Shown: piece after piece, positions 53,713 to 62,741 of the stretch
Position numbering within the stretch: position 1 is the stretch's first letter
Layout of the letters: each line of letters begins with the position of its first letter
NCBI GenBank assembly: GCA_934270565.1
Contig: CAKQPR010000001.1
Location: forward strand, 62,001 to 126,000
Reading direction: 5' to 3'
DNA length: 64,000 nt
From: an uncultured Clostridia bacterium
Lineage (GTDB): Bacteria > Bacillota > Clostridia > Christensenellales > Pumilibacteraceae
Notes under the pieces: model-generated
Seen by the model: the letters and a program-made list of their open reading frames with translations, nothing else
Databases searched by the model: none
Told to the model about the DNA's origin: nothing
Program-made: the position numbers and the translations under genes

Positions 53713-56334
53713 TTAAAGCACACGATATTCGTAATCGGTGAAAATGTACATTGATCTCTGTTCGCCGTAAAGCCCGATATAGCCGCTCAGATACGCTTCG
53801 GGATCGAAGTAAGTAAAGAGCGCGTCGTCGTTGAGCGATACGGTAATGTTTCCGTCTACGGCGCGGATAGAAATTTTAGCCGTTGCGCCGTTTCGGAACG
53901 CGGTGGTCTTTTGCGCGTAAACCGAAATATAACGGTCGCCTGCGTCCTTGCCGAAGGAAATCTGACTTTCGCTGAGATTGAGGCTGTATCCGCGCCAGTT
54001 GCACTGTTCGGTTTTGGCTTTGGCATATCCGAATTCGTTCATACGGAACAGAATCGAGCATCTGCCGTCGAGGTTGATTTTGACGTTGACGTCGAGTTCG
54101 AAGTTCGCAACGCCCTTCGAGCCCGCTATGAGCAGGGTTCTGTCCTCTCTGGGGTTGTTGATTATGAGCCCGTCCTGAGTGTAGCGCACGTTGTTGGCGT
54201 TACCGACCTTGTGCGTGAACGGCGATGAAGAAGCCGACGTGAGCGACGCGGAAACGCTTTCGCCCGAGCCGCCGCGGGTCGTCGTGAAGTTCGCGACCGC
54301 AAGCGTGCCGTCGTAAACGCGGATTTTGAGCGTATGCAGCCCCGCTTCGCAATCGAACGCGCCGAGGCTTACGTTTGCGTAATCGGCGCTGCCGAACGCC
54401 GAAGCGGCGGGAACGTCGCACTTATAGATCTTGTCGTTATCGACGATTATTTCTATGATCGCGCCCGCGCTCTCCTTGCCGACGAGCGCCGTGAGCGCGT
54501 AGGTATCGGCGGCGGGAGAATTTACGAGGTATTTCACCCAGTCGCCGCGACCGAGGACGGTTGCCGTAACGGGCACCGAGCCTTCGGATTTGTCGGGGTC
54601 GTTGGGGTCGTAAACGCTTGCGCCCGAAACGGATTTCGTCGTTTCCTTTTCGCCCTGACGAACGCCGTTTGCGTTGACTTTGCCGCTACCGAGCGAGAAA
54701 CCGCGATTTTCGCCTTTGAGGTAGGCGTATGCGGGGAACGATCCGGTAAGATCCTTGACCGCTTCGAAGTCGGAAGTTCCGAACGCGTCGTTGGTGAACG
54801 CGAGGTTCGTGCCGACCGCGTTTTCGCCGTAGCCGATCTTGCCCGCCCCGAGCGAAAAAGCGATTTTCGCGGCAAGAACGTTGTCGAAGTAGATTTCGGC
54901 TTTGTTCGCGCCGTTCACGACCTTGACGGTGTGAATCGCGTCGGGGTTGGTCGAAGTCGGGATCACGCCGTGGGCGAGCGATTTGTTGTTCTTAGTCACG
55001 GTGAGAGCCGAGCCGTCCGCTTCGATCGTCGCGCCGTCGCCGACGTACAAAGTCGCTTTGCCGTTCGTGAGACGGAAGGAAAGTTCGGCGGTGAACACGC
55101 TTTCGGTGGCTTTTGCGCTCTTGCCGTCGGTAAGGTCGGCGGCTTTCGCCGAATAGTCGGGCATTACGGGCTTTGTGCGCGTGTAATTGCCGAGCCCGTT
55201 CGTGAGCAGATAGCCCTCGTTGGTGAAGTACTGCGTTACGTTGTATTTACGCGTGCCGCCGGTGTTGTCGTTGACGTTGCGGTAGTTTATTCTGCCCGCG
55301 TTGTGGTAGGCGGTATAAACGCTGTCGAGGTTCGGTCCGACTACGTTCGAGCTGTGCCCGAGCCCGCGATAATCGGATACGGCGGTGTTGCCGTTCTTGC
55401 TCGCGTAGCCCGCTGCGGCGGGATTGTCGATGCCCGTCGAAATAAGCGTTACGTTGTCGAATTTCGTCGCAAGGCTCGTATCCTTGTCCGCTTCGAACAC
55501 GATCGCGTTCTTTGCGTAAGAATAGCCCACGCGGTACTGCGGCGCGTCAACGTGGGTCGCCGCGTAAGTGAGGTATTCGTATCCGTTGCGGGCGAATATC
55601 CCCGGACCTTCCGTCCAGCCGTTCATAAACGCGTTGGTTACGATATGCGGGTTTTCACGGTCAACCACGACTTTCGGCGTGCCGTTTTCTTCGGTAAAAT
55701 CAACGTCGAACCAGCAGATATTCTGCGCCGTATCGTTGTTCGCGGAAAGGAAATACAGCTTTCCGTCGGAAGCAAGGTGGAACGATCCGTCGATGCCCAT
55801 TCCGAGGTTGTCGGAAATCTTTACGAACGGACCTTGGGGCTTGTCGGAGCGGAAGAAGTAATGCCCCTCGCCTTTGCGCGATTCGCACATATAGAACCAA
55901 CCCTTGTAGTACACGACTTCGGGCGCGAACGCTATGTACGTTTCGGACGAGGTCGCGCTCGATTTCGGGTCGTATGCCCACCCTTCCCAAGTCCAGTCGA
56001 CGAGGTTCTCGGACGACCAGCACGGGATTTTTCCCGAATTCTTCTTGTTGCCGTTGAGCGAAGTGTAAAGGTAGTACCTTCCGTCGAAGCGGAATACGAA
56101 CGGATCGCCGATATCGTAAACGTCGCCGTCTCCGTCGTAAAACTCGACGTAGTTGTTATAATAGCCGTAGTTTTCGGGGTCGATCGTATAGGCGATTTCG
56201 TTTGTATCGGTGGGCGTGCGGGTCGCGGGGTCATACGGCGGCATGGGTTTTTCGCCGCAACCCCACAGCGCCGCCGCGCCTACCCCGAGGCAGAGCGCGG
56301 ACGCCACTATTTTGGTGAATTTGTTTGTCTTCAT
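53713..56334 (-). CDS. GH43-type glycosidase lipoprotein with CBM-like modules
   Basis: I start at the ATG at 56334 (GGAGAAG site), giving 873 residues with a lipobox WGC and lipidated Cys26. The GH43 five-bladed propeller shows YDIGDPFVFRFDGRYYLYTS (base Asp near 75), GIDGSFH near 181 and TEGPGIF near 238 (acid Glu). Downstream lie three beta-sandwich regions: a concanavalin-like one (ELSFRLTNGKATLYVGDGA), a CBM6-like one (GRGDWVKYLVNSPAADTY) and a final concanavalin-like one. GH43 enzymes are mostly arabinanases, arabinofuranosidases and xylosidases. It probably works at the cell surface. Confidence 0.88.
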   Translation of the reverse strand: MKTNKFTKIVASALCLGVGAAALWGCGEKPMPPYDPATRTPTDTNEIAYTIDPENYGYYNNYVEFYDGDGDVYDIGDPFVFRFDGRYYLYTSLNGNKKNSGKIPCWSSENLVDWTWEGWAYDPKSSATSSETYIAFAPEVVYYKGWFYMCESRKGEGHYFFRSDKPQGPFVKISDNLGMGIDGSFHLASDGKLYFLSANNDTAQNICWFDVDFTEENGTPKVVVDRENPHIVTNAFMNGWTEGPGIFARNGYEYLTYAATHVDAPQYRVGYSYAKNAIVFEADKDTSLATKFDNVTLISTGIDNPAAAGYASKNGNTAVSDYRGLGHSSNVVGPNLDSVYTAYHNAGRINYRNVNDNTGGTRKYNVTQYFTNEGYLLTNGLGNYTRTKPVMPDYSAKAADLTDGKSAKATESVFTAELSFRLTNGKATLYVGDGATIEADGSALTVTKNNKSLAHGVIPTSTNPDAIHTVKVVNGANKAEIYFDNVLAAKIAFSLGAGKIGYGENAVGTNLAFTNDAFGTSDFEAVKDLTGSFPAYAYLKGENRGFSLGSGKVNANGVRQGEKETTKSVSGASVYDPNDPDKSEGSVPVTATVLGRGDWVKYLVNSPAADTYALTALVGKESAGAIIEIIVDNDKIYKCDVPAASAFGSADYANVSLGAFDCEAGLHTLKIRVYDGTLAVANFTTTRGGSGESVSASLTSASSSPFTHKVGNANNVRYTQDGLIINNPREDRTLLIAGSKGVANFELDVNVKINLDGRCSILFRMNEFGYAKAKTEQCNWRGYSLNLSESQISFGKDAGDRYISVYAQKTTAFRNGATAKISIRAVDGNITVSLNDDALFTYFDPEAYLSGYIGLYGEQRSMYIFTDYEYRVL

Positions 56335-56351
56335 TCTCTTCTCCGTTTGTA

Positions 56352-59300
56352 TCAGGCGTTTGCGGGGATCGGGTTGCCGTCTGCGTCGCAAAGTCCGCAG
56401 GAAGCTTCGTCGATTGTTCCGCCGTTTCTATCATCGAGTTGTCCGATAATACTACCGAATGCAACCGCACCATCAGTCGGGGTTTTCGTCGTATTACCGA
56501 CGAGATTGCATTCGCTTGCTTTTGTATCAATCTGTGCGGTATTTTTATTAATCAGTGCGGTAGACAGGCAATAGCTCGTCTCAACTTGAACGCGATTACC
56601 GCCTGCGATTCCGCCGACACCGGAAAGACCTTTCACGTTTCCGAAGTTTTTACAATTTTTTATTACGGATCCGGTTTTTACACGGGGAAGTCCCGCTATA
56701 CCCCCGACAAACTGTGCATTGCCCTCTATGTTGCCTCTGTTTACACAGCCGTCTATAACGGTTACCGCTTTGCTTTGCGTAGAAGCGATTATACCGCCCG
56801 CGAAGCTATAACTACTATTTGTCGGATTTGCTATCGTACAAGTTACATTTGCATAGTTAGTGCAGTTTTTGATAGTGATTTGCGAGGAATTTGTTATCGA
56901 TGACGATTCGTTTCCAACTACTCCCGCAACGTCGGCTTGCGGACTTGTCACACTGCCCTTTGTGGTGACACCCGAAATCGTAACGCCGCCGGAGATCTGC
57001 CCGACGAGTATTGCCGCTATGCCGCCCGTAGCCGTCACATTGCCTTCTACCGTAAGATTTTCGATAGTGCTTTCGGCAACTGCTCCGAATAAGCCGAGCC
57101 CGCTTGCGCCGTTTACAACCATTCCGGTTACGGCTTTGTCGTTGCCGACAAATACGCCTTTGAACGGCGAAGCGACCGTTCCGATAGGCGTCCACGCCTT
57201 TCCGTTAAGGTTGATATCGGCGGTGAGTTTGAAATATTTGCTTGCGCCGTGCAACGTAGCGTAATTCACGGAAAGATATTTAAGATCCGCGCCGCTACCG
57301 ATAAGATAGGGGCTTGCTTCGGTACCATCGCCCGAAAGGCTCGTAGCGACGGTCGTTCCGTTCCAACCGAAGCGGGCGGTAAGGGTTACGTCTGCCGAAA
57401 TCACGCTTTCTTCGGTGTATTTCGTTCCGTCGGAGGCAAACCAACCGACCAACTCGTCGCCCGTGGGCGGGGTGATCGTCGGAAGATCGCCGAGAGCCGA
57501 GCCGCTGTCGATTGTGCGGTCGGTTTCGGTGAGAGTGCCGCCGTTAGCAACGAACGTTACTTTGGAAACTGCGATCCACTGCGCGGTGATCGTTTCGGTT
57601 GCGGTCGGGAACACGGTGGAAGCGGTGACTTCATCGCCGTTACTGTTCTTCGTCCACTTGTCGAAACGGTAGCCTTCGCGAGTCGGGTTTGCGGGGAGTT
57701 TGTCACCGATAGCCGTATTGAAATCGATCGTGATCGTTCCGTCGGGAGTTGCTCCGTCGTTGTAGTTTACGGTGATTACGGTTTTTGTAGGAGCGGACTC
57801 CCAGTGCGCGACAAGCGTTTTATCGGTCGAGAAGATTGTTGTTGTAGTAACTTTTTCGTCTCCGTCGTACCAGTCAACGAATGCGTATTCGGCGCGGGTC
57901 GGTTGCGGGAGCGAACCGATAGCGGTGTTTTCGTCGATAACGCGGGTTTTCTCGTTGTCGGCAAGTTCGCCGCCGTCGGGGTTGAACGTGATTGTGATCT
58001 GTTTAACCCATTTTGCTTTGAGCGTTACGGAAGCGTCGAAAGTCGTCTGATCGGTGACTTTTTCGGTGCCGTTAAGCCAGCCGTCGAAGCGGTAGCCTGC
58101 TTTTACGGGTGTGGGAAGGTTTGCAACGGTCGCGCCCTTGTCGATCGTAAACGAGGTTTGCGAGCCGCTCGGAATCGTACCGCCGTCAGCGTCGAGCGAA
58201 ACGGTGATCTGCTCTATCCAGCGAGCGACGAGCGTTTTGGTCATAACTTCCGCGCCGAAAACGGCGGTGTTGTTGACGGCGTTTGCTCCGTCGAACCACC
58301 CCTCGAAGCGATAACCCGCTTTGGTCGGGATCGGATATACTCCGAGCTGAGTGCCGGTTTTTACGATTGCGGTTTTATCCGAATCGTTCATCGTGCCGCC
58401 TGCGGGATCGAAGGTGATCAATGCGGCGTTAGCTACGGAGACGAAGTTCGAATACGAGGACGTATTCGGCGTGCCGAGCGAAAGTCCGACTTTACTGCCC
58501 GCAAGCGAGGTCGAAACTCTGTAAAGCGGAGTTCCGTTTATGAACACGTAGAATTCGTCAGCGGTCACGCGGATAGATACCGTAAAGGTAAACGTTCCGT
58601 TCGAGTTCATATACGCGTCGTAACCGGTATTATAGCTTGATCCTTCAAGAGAAGCTTTGTTCCGACGGGTAGAATTCGCTTTCGCCCAACTGCTGCCGTT
58701 CCAACTGAAAGAGTCGGCCGCAGACACGAACGCAGCGCCGTTGAATTTATAAATCTGCACAGCGCCGTGAGCCCCGCTGTCTTTTCCGTTGTTACCTACG
58801 ATCGTAACGCGGTAAGGCGAAGTTCTGAGGTCGGACGAGCCGAACAGAATATTCGTGCCCGCGTAGGTCGTGCCGTATACGGGAAGCGTAACGTCCACGG
58901 AAAGGGTTTCGCCGACTTTGACGGCAGCTCCGTCAACGTAGGTTTCGCCGCTGCCGGTGATATTGCCGTCCGTTTCCGTCCAGTTCTCGTTGGTAAGCTT
59001 GTTATAAGTAGCTTTTGCGTAAAGCGTAATGGTTTTCACTTCGCCGTCGCCGGTTGCGGTTTCAACCGAAATCGCGGACGGATCGACCGCCGAGGTGAAT
59101 TCCGCGTCGTAGTACCAGTTGCCGTCGAAGGTATAGAACATATACCGATTCAGCGACGGAAGCGTAAAGCGCTTGCCCTCGAACCAACCGAGGGTCGAAG
59201 GAACGTTATAGCCGCTCGCGCCGGTGTTGTACTCGATATTATAATGCTGAGCGGTCGGATCGTCCCATTCGGCGTACACGGTCATTTTCCAGACGTCCGA

Positions 59301-60635
59301 ACCGAAAGACGAGGTTTTTTCGAGTTTTCTGTAAGTCGTTCCGTCGAGGTAGTACCAGCCGTTGAACACGAAGCCTTCGCGCTCGGGCACGGGAAGTTCG
59401 CCGATTTCGGCGTTCCATTCGACCTTGCGAACGGTTTCGTCGAGCGTTGCGCCCTCGCCTGCGTCGAAAGCGATTTCGGCTTTGTCGGCTTCGACGATCG
59501 CGATATTCTTATAATATACCTGATCGCATTTCGAAACGATACCCGCGATATTCGCTTCGGAGCGGTCCTCTTCGACCTCGAGCGAGCAATACTCTATGCC
59601 GTCAACGCCGAAGATGAACGCGTTGCCGTGTTTGCGGACGGTGTAAGTAAAGGTGGTTTCTTTGCCCGTTTCGCGACAGTTATTAAGTTTTGCAAGGTAC
59701 GGCGAATCGGCAAAAGTCGCGTCGCTTATCTTGAATATTTTCACGCGCTCGCCTTCGTTGTTCCACACGTCGATCGAGCCGAAGTTGACTTGGGTGAGCG
59801 CGGAAGCGTTGGTTACGTAGAAGTATAACGCGTCTGCCGAGAAGCCCGCCGAAGTGTATTCGGAAGCGGAGAACACCGCGCCCGCGTCCTGTCCGTAGCC
59901 GTCGAAGGAGAACGTGAAATCGAAGGAAAGCGCTTTGCCGTCGGTAAGACGAGCGCTGTCGTAAGCTCCCGTTTCTTCGTTGTACTCGCCGCGGATATTG
60001 CTATAAACTTTACTGCCCGGGCGATTGCTTACGAAGCCCTTTTCGTCGAGGGTAAATGACGAGCTCATTCCCGTGTCGTAAACAGCCGAAAGAATTACGT
60101 CCTGCGGCTTCATTTTGAAATCTTTGTCTACGGCTGCGTCCGTGCCGAGGTTTTTCCAGTACGCAAACGGCGCGGTGATACCGCCGCGCACGAGCGCTCG
60201 GGGAACGGGCAGATCGGCAAGCGATACCGTCTGACTGAAACGGTATTCCATTTTCGGGATATACTCGTCCGACACTTCCGTCTGGAAACTTATGGTGTAA
60301 ACGTCGGACCACTTGGCGTAAAGCGTGATCGCGTTTTCTTCGTTCGCATACGAAAGATCGAAGTTTTTGGGATCGACTTTCTTGTCGTCCGAACAATTCT
60401 CGTCATAGTACCAGCCTACAAATCTGAAGCCGTACATATCGCCCTGCTGCGGCGCGGGCAGCGAGAGCTTGGTTTCGTCGGGAACGTACTCGACCGAGGA
60501 AACTTCTCCCCCCCCCAGAGAATTAAAGTTAATTACGTAAGATTTGCTTTTTCCGCACCCTGCACAAGCCGCGCCGATTGCCGCGACTATAAGGCACGTT
60601 AATAAAGCAAACAGCCGTATTTTTCCTTGTTTCAT
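56352..60635 (-). CDS. Giant repeat-rich surface lipoprotein (InlB/Flg_new, concanavalin-like, GLUG)
   Basis: The 1427-residue protein has a lipoprotein signal peptide (VAAIGAACAGC; Cys24 or Cys27). In order: an InlB-type repeat, a second near 85-160, a concanavalin/LamG-like domain, two more InlB repeats, a second concanavalin-like domain, then five or more InlB/Flg_new repeats at about 738-1090 (core AGYRFEGWFDG and similar), and a GLUG-type beta-helix region at about 1100-1400 (SGLGLFGAVAESTIENLTVEG). There is no LPXTG motif. Such proteins bind glycans or other cells. I start at ATG 60635, 6 bases after GGAGG; a GTG three bases earlier is possible. A run of nine G residues lies within codons near residue 40. 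Confidence 0.87.
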   Translation of the reverse strand: MKQGKIRLFALLTCLIVAAIGAACAGCGKSKSYVINFNSLGGGEVSSVEYVPDETKLSLPAPQQGDMYGFRFVGWYYDENCSDDKKVDPKNFDLSYANEENAITLYAKWSDVYTISFQTEVSDEYIPKMEYRFSQTVSLADLPVPRALVRGGITAPFAYWKNLGTDAAVDKDFKMKPQDVILSAVYDTGMSSSFTLDEKGFVSNRPGSKVYSNIRGEYNEETGAYDSARLTDGKALSFDFTFSFDGYGQDAGAVFSASEYTSAGFSADALYFYVTNASALTQVNFGSIDVWNNEGERVKIFKISDATFADSPYLAKLNNCRETGKETTFTYTVRKHGNAFIFGVDGIEYCSLEVEEDRSEANIAGIVSKCDQVYYKNIAIVEADKAEIAFDAGEGATLDETVRKVEWNAEIGELPVPEREGFVFNGWYYLDGTTYRKLEKTSSFGSDVWKMTVYAEWDDPTAQHYNIEYNTGASGYNVPSTLGWFEGKRFTLPSLNRYMFYTFDGNWYYDAEFTSAVDPSAISVETATGDGEVKTITLYAKATYNKLTNENWTETDGNITGSGETYVDGAAVKVGETLSVDVTLPVYGTTYAGTNILFGSSDLRTSPYRVTIVGNNGKDSGAHGAVQIYKFNGAAFVSAADSFSWNGSSWAKANSTRRNKASLEGSSYNTGYDAYMNSNGTFTFTVSIRVTADEFYVFINGTPLYRVSTSLAGSKVGLSLGTPNTSSYSNFVSVANAALITFDPAGGTMNDSDKTAIVKTGTQLGVYPIPTKAGYRFEGWFDGANAVNNTAVFGAEVMTKTLVARWIEQITVSLDADGGTIPSGSQTSFTIDKGATVANLPTPVKAGYRFDGWLNGTEKVTDQTTFDASVTLKAKWVKQITITFNPDGGELADNEKTRVIDENTAIGSLPQPTRAEYAFVDWYDGDEKVTTTTIFSTDKTLVAHWESAPTKTVITVNYNDGATPDGTITIDFNTAIGDKLPANPTREGYRFDKWTKNSNGDEVTASTVFPTATETITAQWIAVSKVTFVANGGTLTETDRTIDSGSALGDLPTITPPTGDELVGWFASDGTKYTEESVISADVTLTARFGWNGTTVATSLSGDGTEASPYLIGSGADLKYLSVNYATLHGASKYFKLTADINLNGKAWTPIGTVASPFKGVFVGNDKAVTGMVVNGASGLGLFGAVAESTIENLTVEGNVTATGGIAAILVGQISGGVTISGVTTKGSVTSPQADVAGVVGNESSSITNSSQITIKNCTNYANVTCTIANPTNSSYSFAGGIIASTQSKAVTVIDGCVNRGNIEGNAQFVGGIAGLPRVKTGSVIKNCKNFGNVKGLSGVGGIAGGNRVQVETSYCLSTALINKNTAQIDTKASECNLVGNTTKTPTDGAVAFGSIIGQLDDRNGGTIDEASCGLCDADGNPIPANA
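60508..60516. repeat. Nine-base G:C tract inside the surface-lipoprotein gene
   Basis: On the coding (minus) strand the codons CTG-GGG-GGG-GGA encode Leu-Gly-Gly-Gly near residue 40, just after the signal peptide. Slippage by one base would truncate the protein early. Confidence 0.85.
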
Positions 60636-60702
60636 CACTAACCTCCGTGTAAAAAATACGTTTTTTAGGGCAGAAAAACGCTTTTGCCCTTTCTACGCAT
60701 TT

Positions 60703-60731
60703 ATTGTATCACGAAACGAAGGCGGTTTCAA
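60703..60731 (-). promoter_or_regulatory. Promoter of the glycan operon
   Basis: TTGAAA (60726-60731) and TACAAT (60703-60708) are 17 bases apart. The -35 box sits in TTTGGCTTGAAA (60726-60737), a 12-base sequence also found at the -35 box of the DUF5107 promoter. Confidence 0.72.
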
Positions 60732-60806
60732 GCCAAAATTTTGCAAAGTTTTTGCAGAATATTTTAACTTTTTTCGGAAATGCGGGCGGTTTCGACGGGC
60801 TCGGAG

Positions 60807-61718
60807 CTACTTTTTCGTCGTCGATATTCGGGTGAAAAGCGTGATTTTCTCGCCCGCGCCGAGAGAGATCAGCCCGTTTTCTTCGGGTGCGCTCGCGAGG
60901 TGGAAGCAGTCGATCGCCGAGGTTTGCGGCTCGATCACCATAAACCCCGCACCCTTCTCCGCGTAAGTCATACGGTAGCCGTACTCGGACGACGCGGCGT
61001 ACTTTAAAATAACGCCGTTCGCCGTCAGTTCGCATTCCGTTCCGTTCACCTTGTAGAGTGCGGAAAGGTGGGTTTTGCCGATTTCGTAGCTGCCGCGGCG
61101 AAAATTTTGTTCGCGCTCGCCGCCGTCCGAGAACTCGCCTGTCGGGAGAAAGTTTTCGTCTCTTAGCTGCTCGCAGGCTACGGGGATCGTCGCCAAGCAT
61201 TCGCCGTTGCCGCAAAAAGTCGCGTTGAACGTTGTGTGGAACGCGAGCATAAGCGGCATTTTTTTGTCGGAGAGGTTTGCGAAAGTCGTTTGTTCTTCCA
61301 GCCCGCCGTCCGACAGGGAATATTTGCGCTCTACCGAAAAGGCGTGCGGAAATCCGATGTATTCGCCCTCTTTCGCTTCGTAATAAAAGCTAACCTTATC
61401 TTGTGCAATTTCGGTTATTTTAAAAGGAAGGGCGTAAAGCGCGCCGTGGATATGACAGTTTGTTTTCGGTTCGTTGATCGGAAAGACGTATTCCCTACCG
61501 TCGAACGCGAATTTGCCGCCTCTTATGCGGTTGCACGGAAAAAGTATGGGATTGCCGTACAGATACGGATTGATTTTAAGGTCCTCTTCGCTCTTCGGGG
61601 TGCGAAGTACGTCGCAGGTGAGCGGCTCGTTCGTCAGACGGTAACAGGTCGCGCCGCGACGGGAGGAAAATTCGGCGGTGTAGCCGTTTGCGCTTATTTT
61701 TACGTCGGTGAGTTTCAT
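60807..61718 (-). CDS. Aldose 1-epimerase family protein
   Basis: The 303-residue protein has the mutarotase signatures LFPCNRIRGGKFAFDG, CHIHGALYALPF (catalytic-type histidine) and IEPQTSAIDCFH (catalytic-type glutamate). It interconverts alpha and beta anomers of free sugars in the cytoplasm. It lies upstream of the glycan operon with its own promoter and a GAGG site, and fits with the processing of sugars freed by the glycosidases. Confidence 0.92.
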   Translation of the reverse strand: MKLTDVKISANGYTAEFSSRRGATCYRLTNEPLTCDVLRTPKSEEDLKINPYLYGNPILFPCNRIRGGKFAFDGREYVFPINEPKTNCHIHGALYALPFKITEIAQDKVSFYYEAKEGEYIGFPHAFSVERKYSLSDGGLEEQTTFANLSDKKMPLMLAFHTTFNATFCGNGECLATIPVACEQLRDENFLPTGEFSDGGEREQNFRRGSYEIGKTHLSALYKVNGTECELTANGVILKYAASSEYGYRMTYAEKGAGFMVIEPQTSAIDCFHLASAPEENGLISLGAGEKITLFTRISTTKK

Positions 61719-61756
61719 TTTTTCGCCTCTTTGTAGATTTTGTCGATTTTTGATTT

Positions 61757-61786
61757 ATTCTAACATATTTTTTCCGAAAGTGTCAA
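61757..61786 (-). promoter_or_regulatory. Promoter of the epimerase gene
   Basis: TTGACA (61781-61786) and TAGAAT (61757-61762) are 18 bases apart. A direct repeat ATTTTGTCGATTT lies on either side (61738 and 61808) and could bind a regulator. Confidence 0.6.
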
Positions 61787-61825
61787 AGTTTTTTCGGGGG
61801 TAGAAAAATTTTGTCGATTTGTGTC

Positions 61826-61835
61826 GGGGGGGGGG
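61826..61835. repeat. Ten-base intergenic G tract
   Basis: Ten G residues follow TGTC about 40 bases upstream of the epimerase -35 box. Its length could vary, but no gene reads through it. Confidence 0.8.
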
Positions 61836-61982
61836 AAGTTCATTCGTAAGGTATGAGCGCTACGCGTGGTTGGCGGCGGGACGAGGGCGTCCCGCCCTAC
61901 CGAAGGGAAAACGACATTGCAAACAAATACTTGCCATCGGGGGCTCCCCGACGGGCGGACGAGAAACGCCACGACCATTTAA
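61836..61982. other. Gene-free spacer with repeat-like GC hairpin
   Basis: No gene was found. It contains GGCGGGACGAGGGCGTCCCGCC near 61874-61895, a self-complementary block of a type often scattered between genes of gut Clostridia, and GGGGCTCCCCGACGGGCGGACG further on. Confidence 0.45.
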
Positions 61983-62213
61983 AGCCTTCCCCTTGGGGGG
62001 CGCGACGCGGCGGTGCGAAGCACCGTAAAAACAGTCCACAGGTGACTGTTTTTAGCCAAAGCGGCGAAGTAGCTATGCTACGAGCTGGGAGGTGGATTGC
62101 CGAAGCGAAAGCGAAGGCAAGACGAATGAGGGGTCGGGCTATGACGAACGAAACGAAAAGACAACCCCTCATCAGTCGCTACGCGACAGCTTCCCCCCCC
62201 AAGGGTAAGCCTT
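61983..62213. repeat. Palindromic MITE-like element, copy B, with internal insertion
   Basis: The ends and the inner GATGAGGGGT-like and ACCCCTCATC arms match copy A at 2734-2873 (here the left inner arm reads AATGAGGGGT). About 88 extra bases (62001-62090) break the left part; they contain two perfect hairpins, CGGTGC-GAA-GCACCG and AAAAACAGTC-(7)-GACTGTTTTT. Confidence 0.75.
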
Positions 62214-62270
62214 AATCAGTCGTGTTCATTTGGTCTCATTTCTAATGGGTTCCGCGAAGCGGTCGTTATC

Positions 62271-62422
62271 TTGCCTCCCTTGTGTAAAGGGAGGTGTTTC
62301 GAGCTCGAACGAAGTGAGACGAGAAACGGTAGGATTGTTCTATCCAAACTACTATTCGAATAGCAACTTTACAATCCCCCACCCACCTACGGTGGGAGCC
62401 CCCTTTGCACAAAGGGGCCTTA
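62271..62422. repeat. Second kind of palindromic element
   Basis: TTGCCTCCCTTGTGTAAAG on the left is complementary, with mismatches, to CTTTGCACAAAGGGGCCTTA on the right, and GTAGGATTGT pairs with ACAATCCCCCAC inside. It has no ORF and does not match copies A and B, so it is a distinct family. Confidence 0.65.
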
Positions 62423-62695
62423 TTATGTCCGCTTACGCGGGGTTTTAATGTCGTTTCGACCGATTTGTAGGGGCGTTCCTCGTCCGCCCGACGGGGCACG
62501 AACGTCGTTTCGACCGAAGCGAAGGTGAAACCCGAACGAAGCGGAGAAATCCCCCGCGGCAGAAGATATAAGTACCGTTCCGCAACGTTCGTGTTCCCCT
62601 TTTGTCGCGAAAAAAGCGATACGTTTATTGATTTTTGCGACAACGGCGGGGTTCTTAACAGAATACCTCACCCCGAAAACGAACATACGGTTATA
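62423..62695. other. Gene-free stretch with more repeat debris
   Basis: No coding sequence was identified. The phrase TGTAGGGGCGTTCCTCGTCCGCCC and repeated GTCGTTTCGACCGA (near 62450 and 62501) suggest decayed copies of further dispersed elements. Confidence 0.45.
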
Positions 62696-62696
62696 T

Positions 62697-62728
62697 GAAA
62701 AACGCGCCCCGATATAACGGGACGCGTT
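62697..62728 (-). terminator. Terminator of galE
   Basis: On the minus strand ACGCGTCCCG and CGGGGCGCGT form a 10-bp stem (one G-T pair) with a 6-base loop, followed by TTTTT. Confidence 0.88.
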
Positions 62729-62741
62729 GCGGTTTTGCGGT

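Noticed and set aside
60517..60635. Frameshift in the surface lipoprotein at the G tract
   Set aside because: The reading frame is continuous across the nine Gs from the signal peptide to the end, so the gene is in the on phase here.
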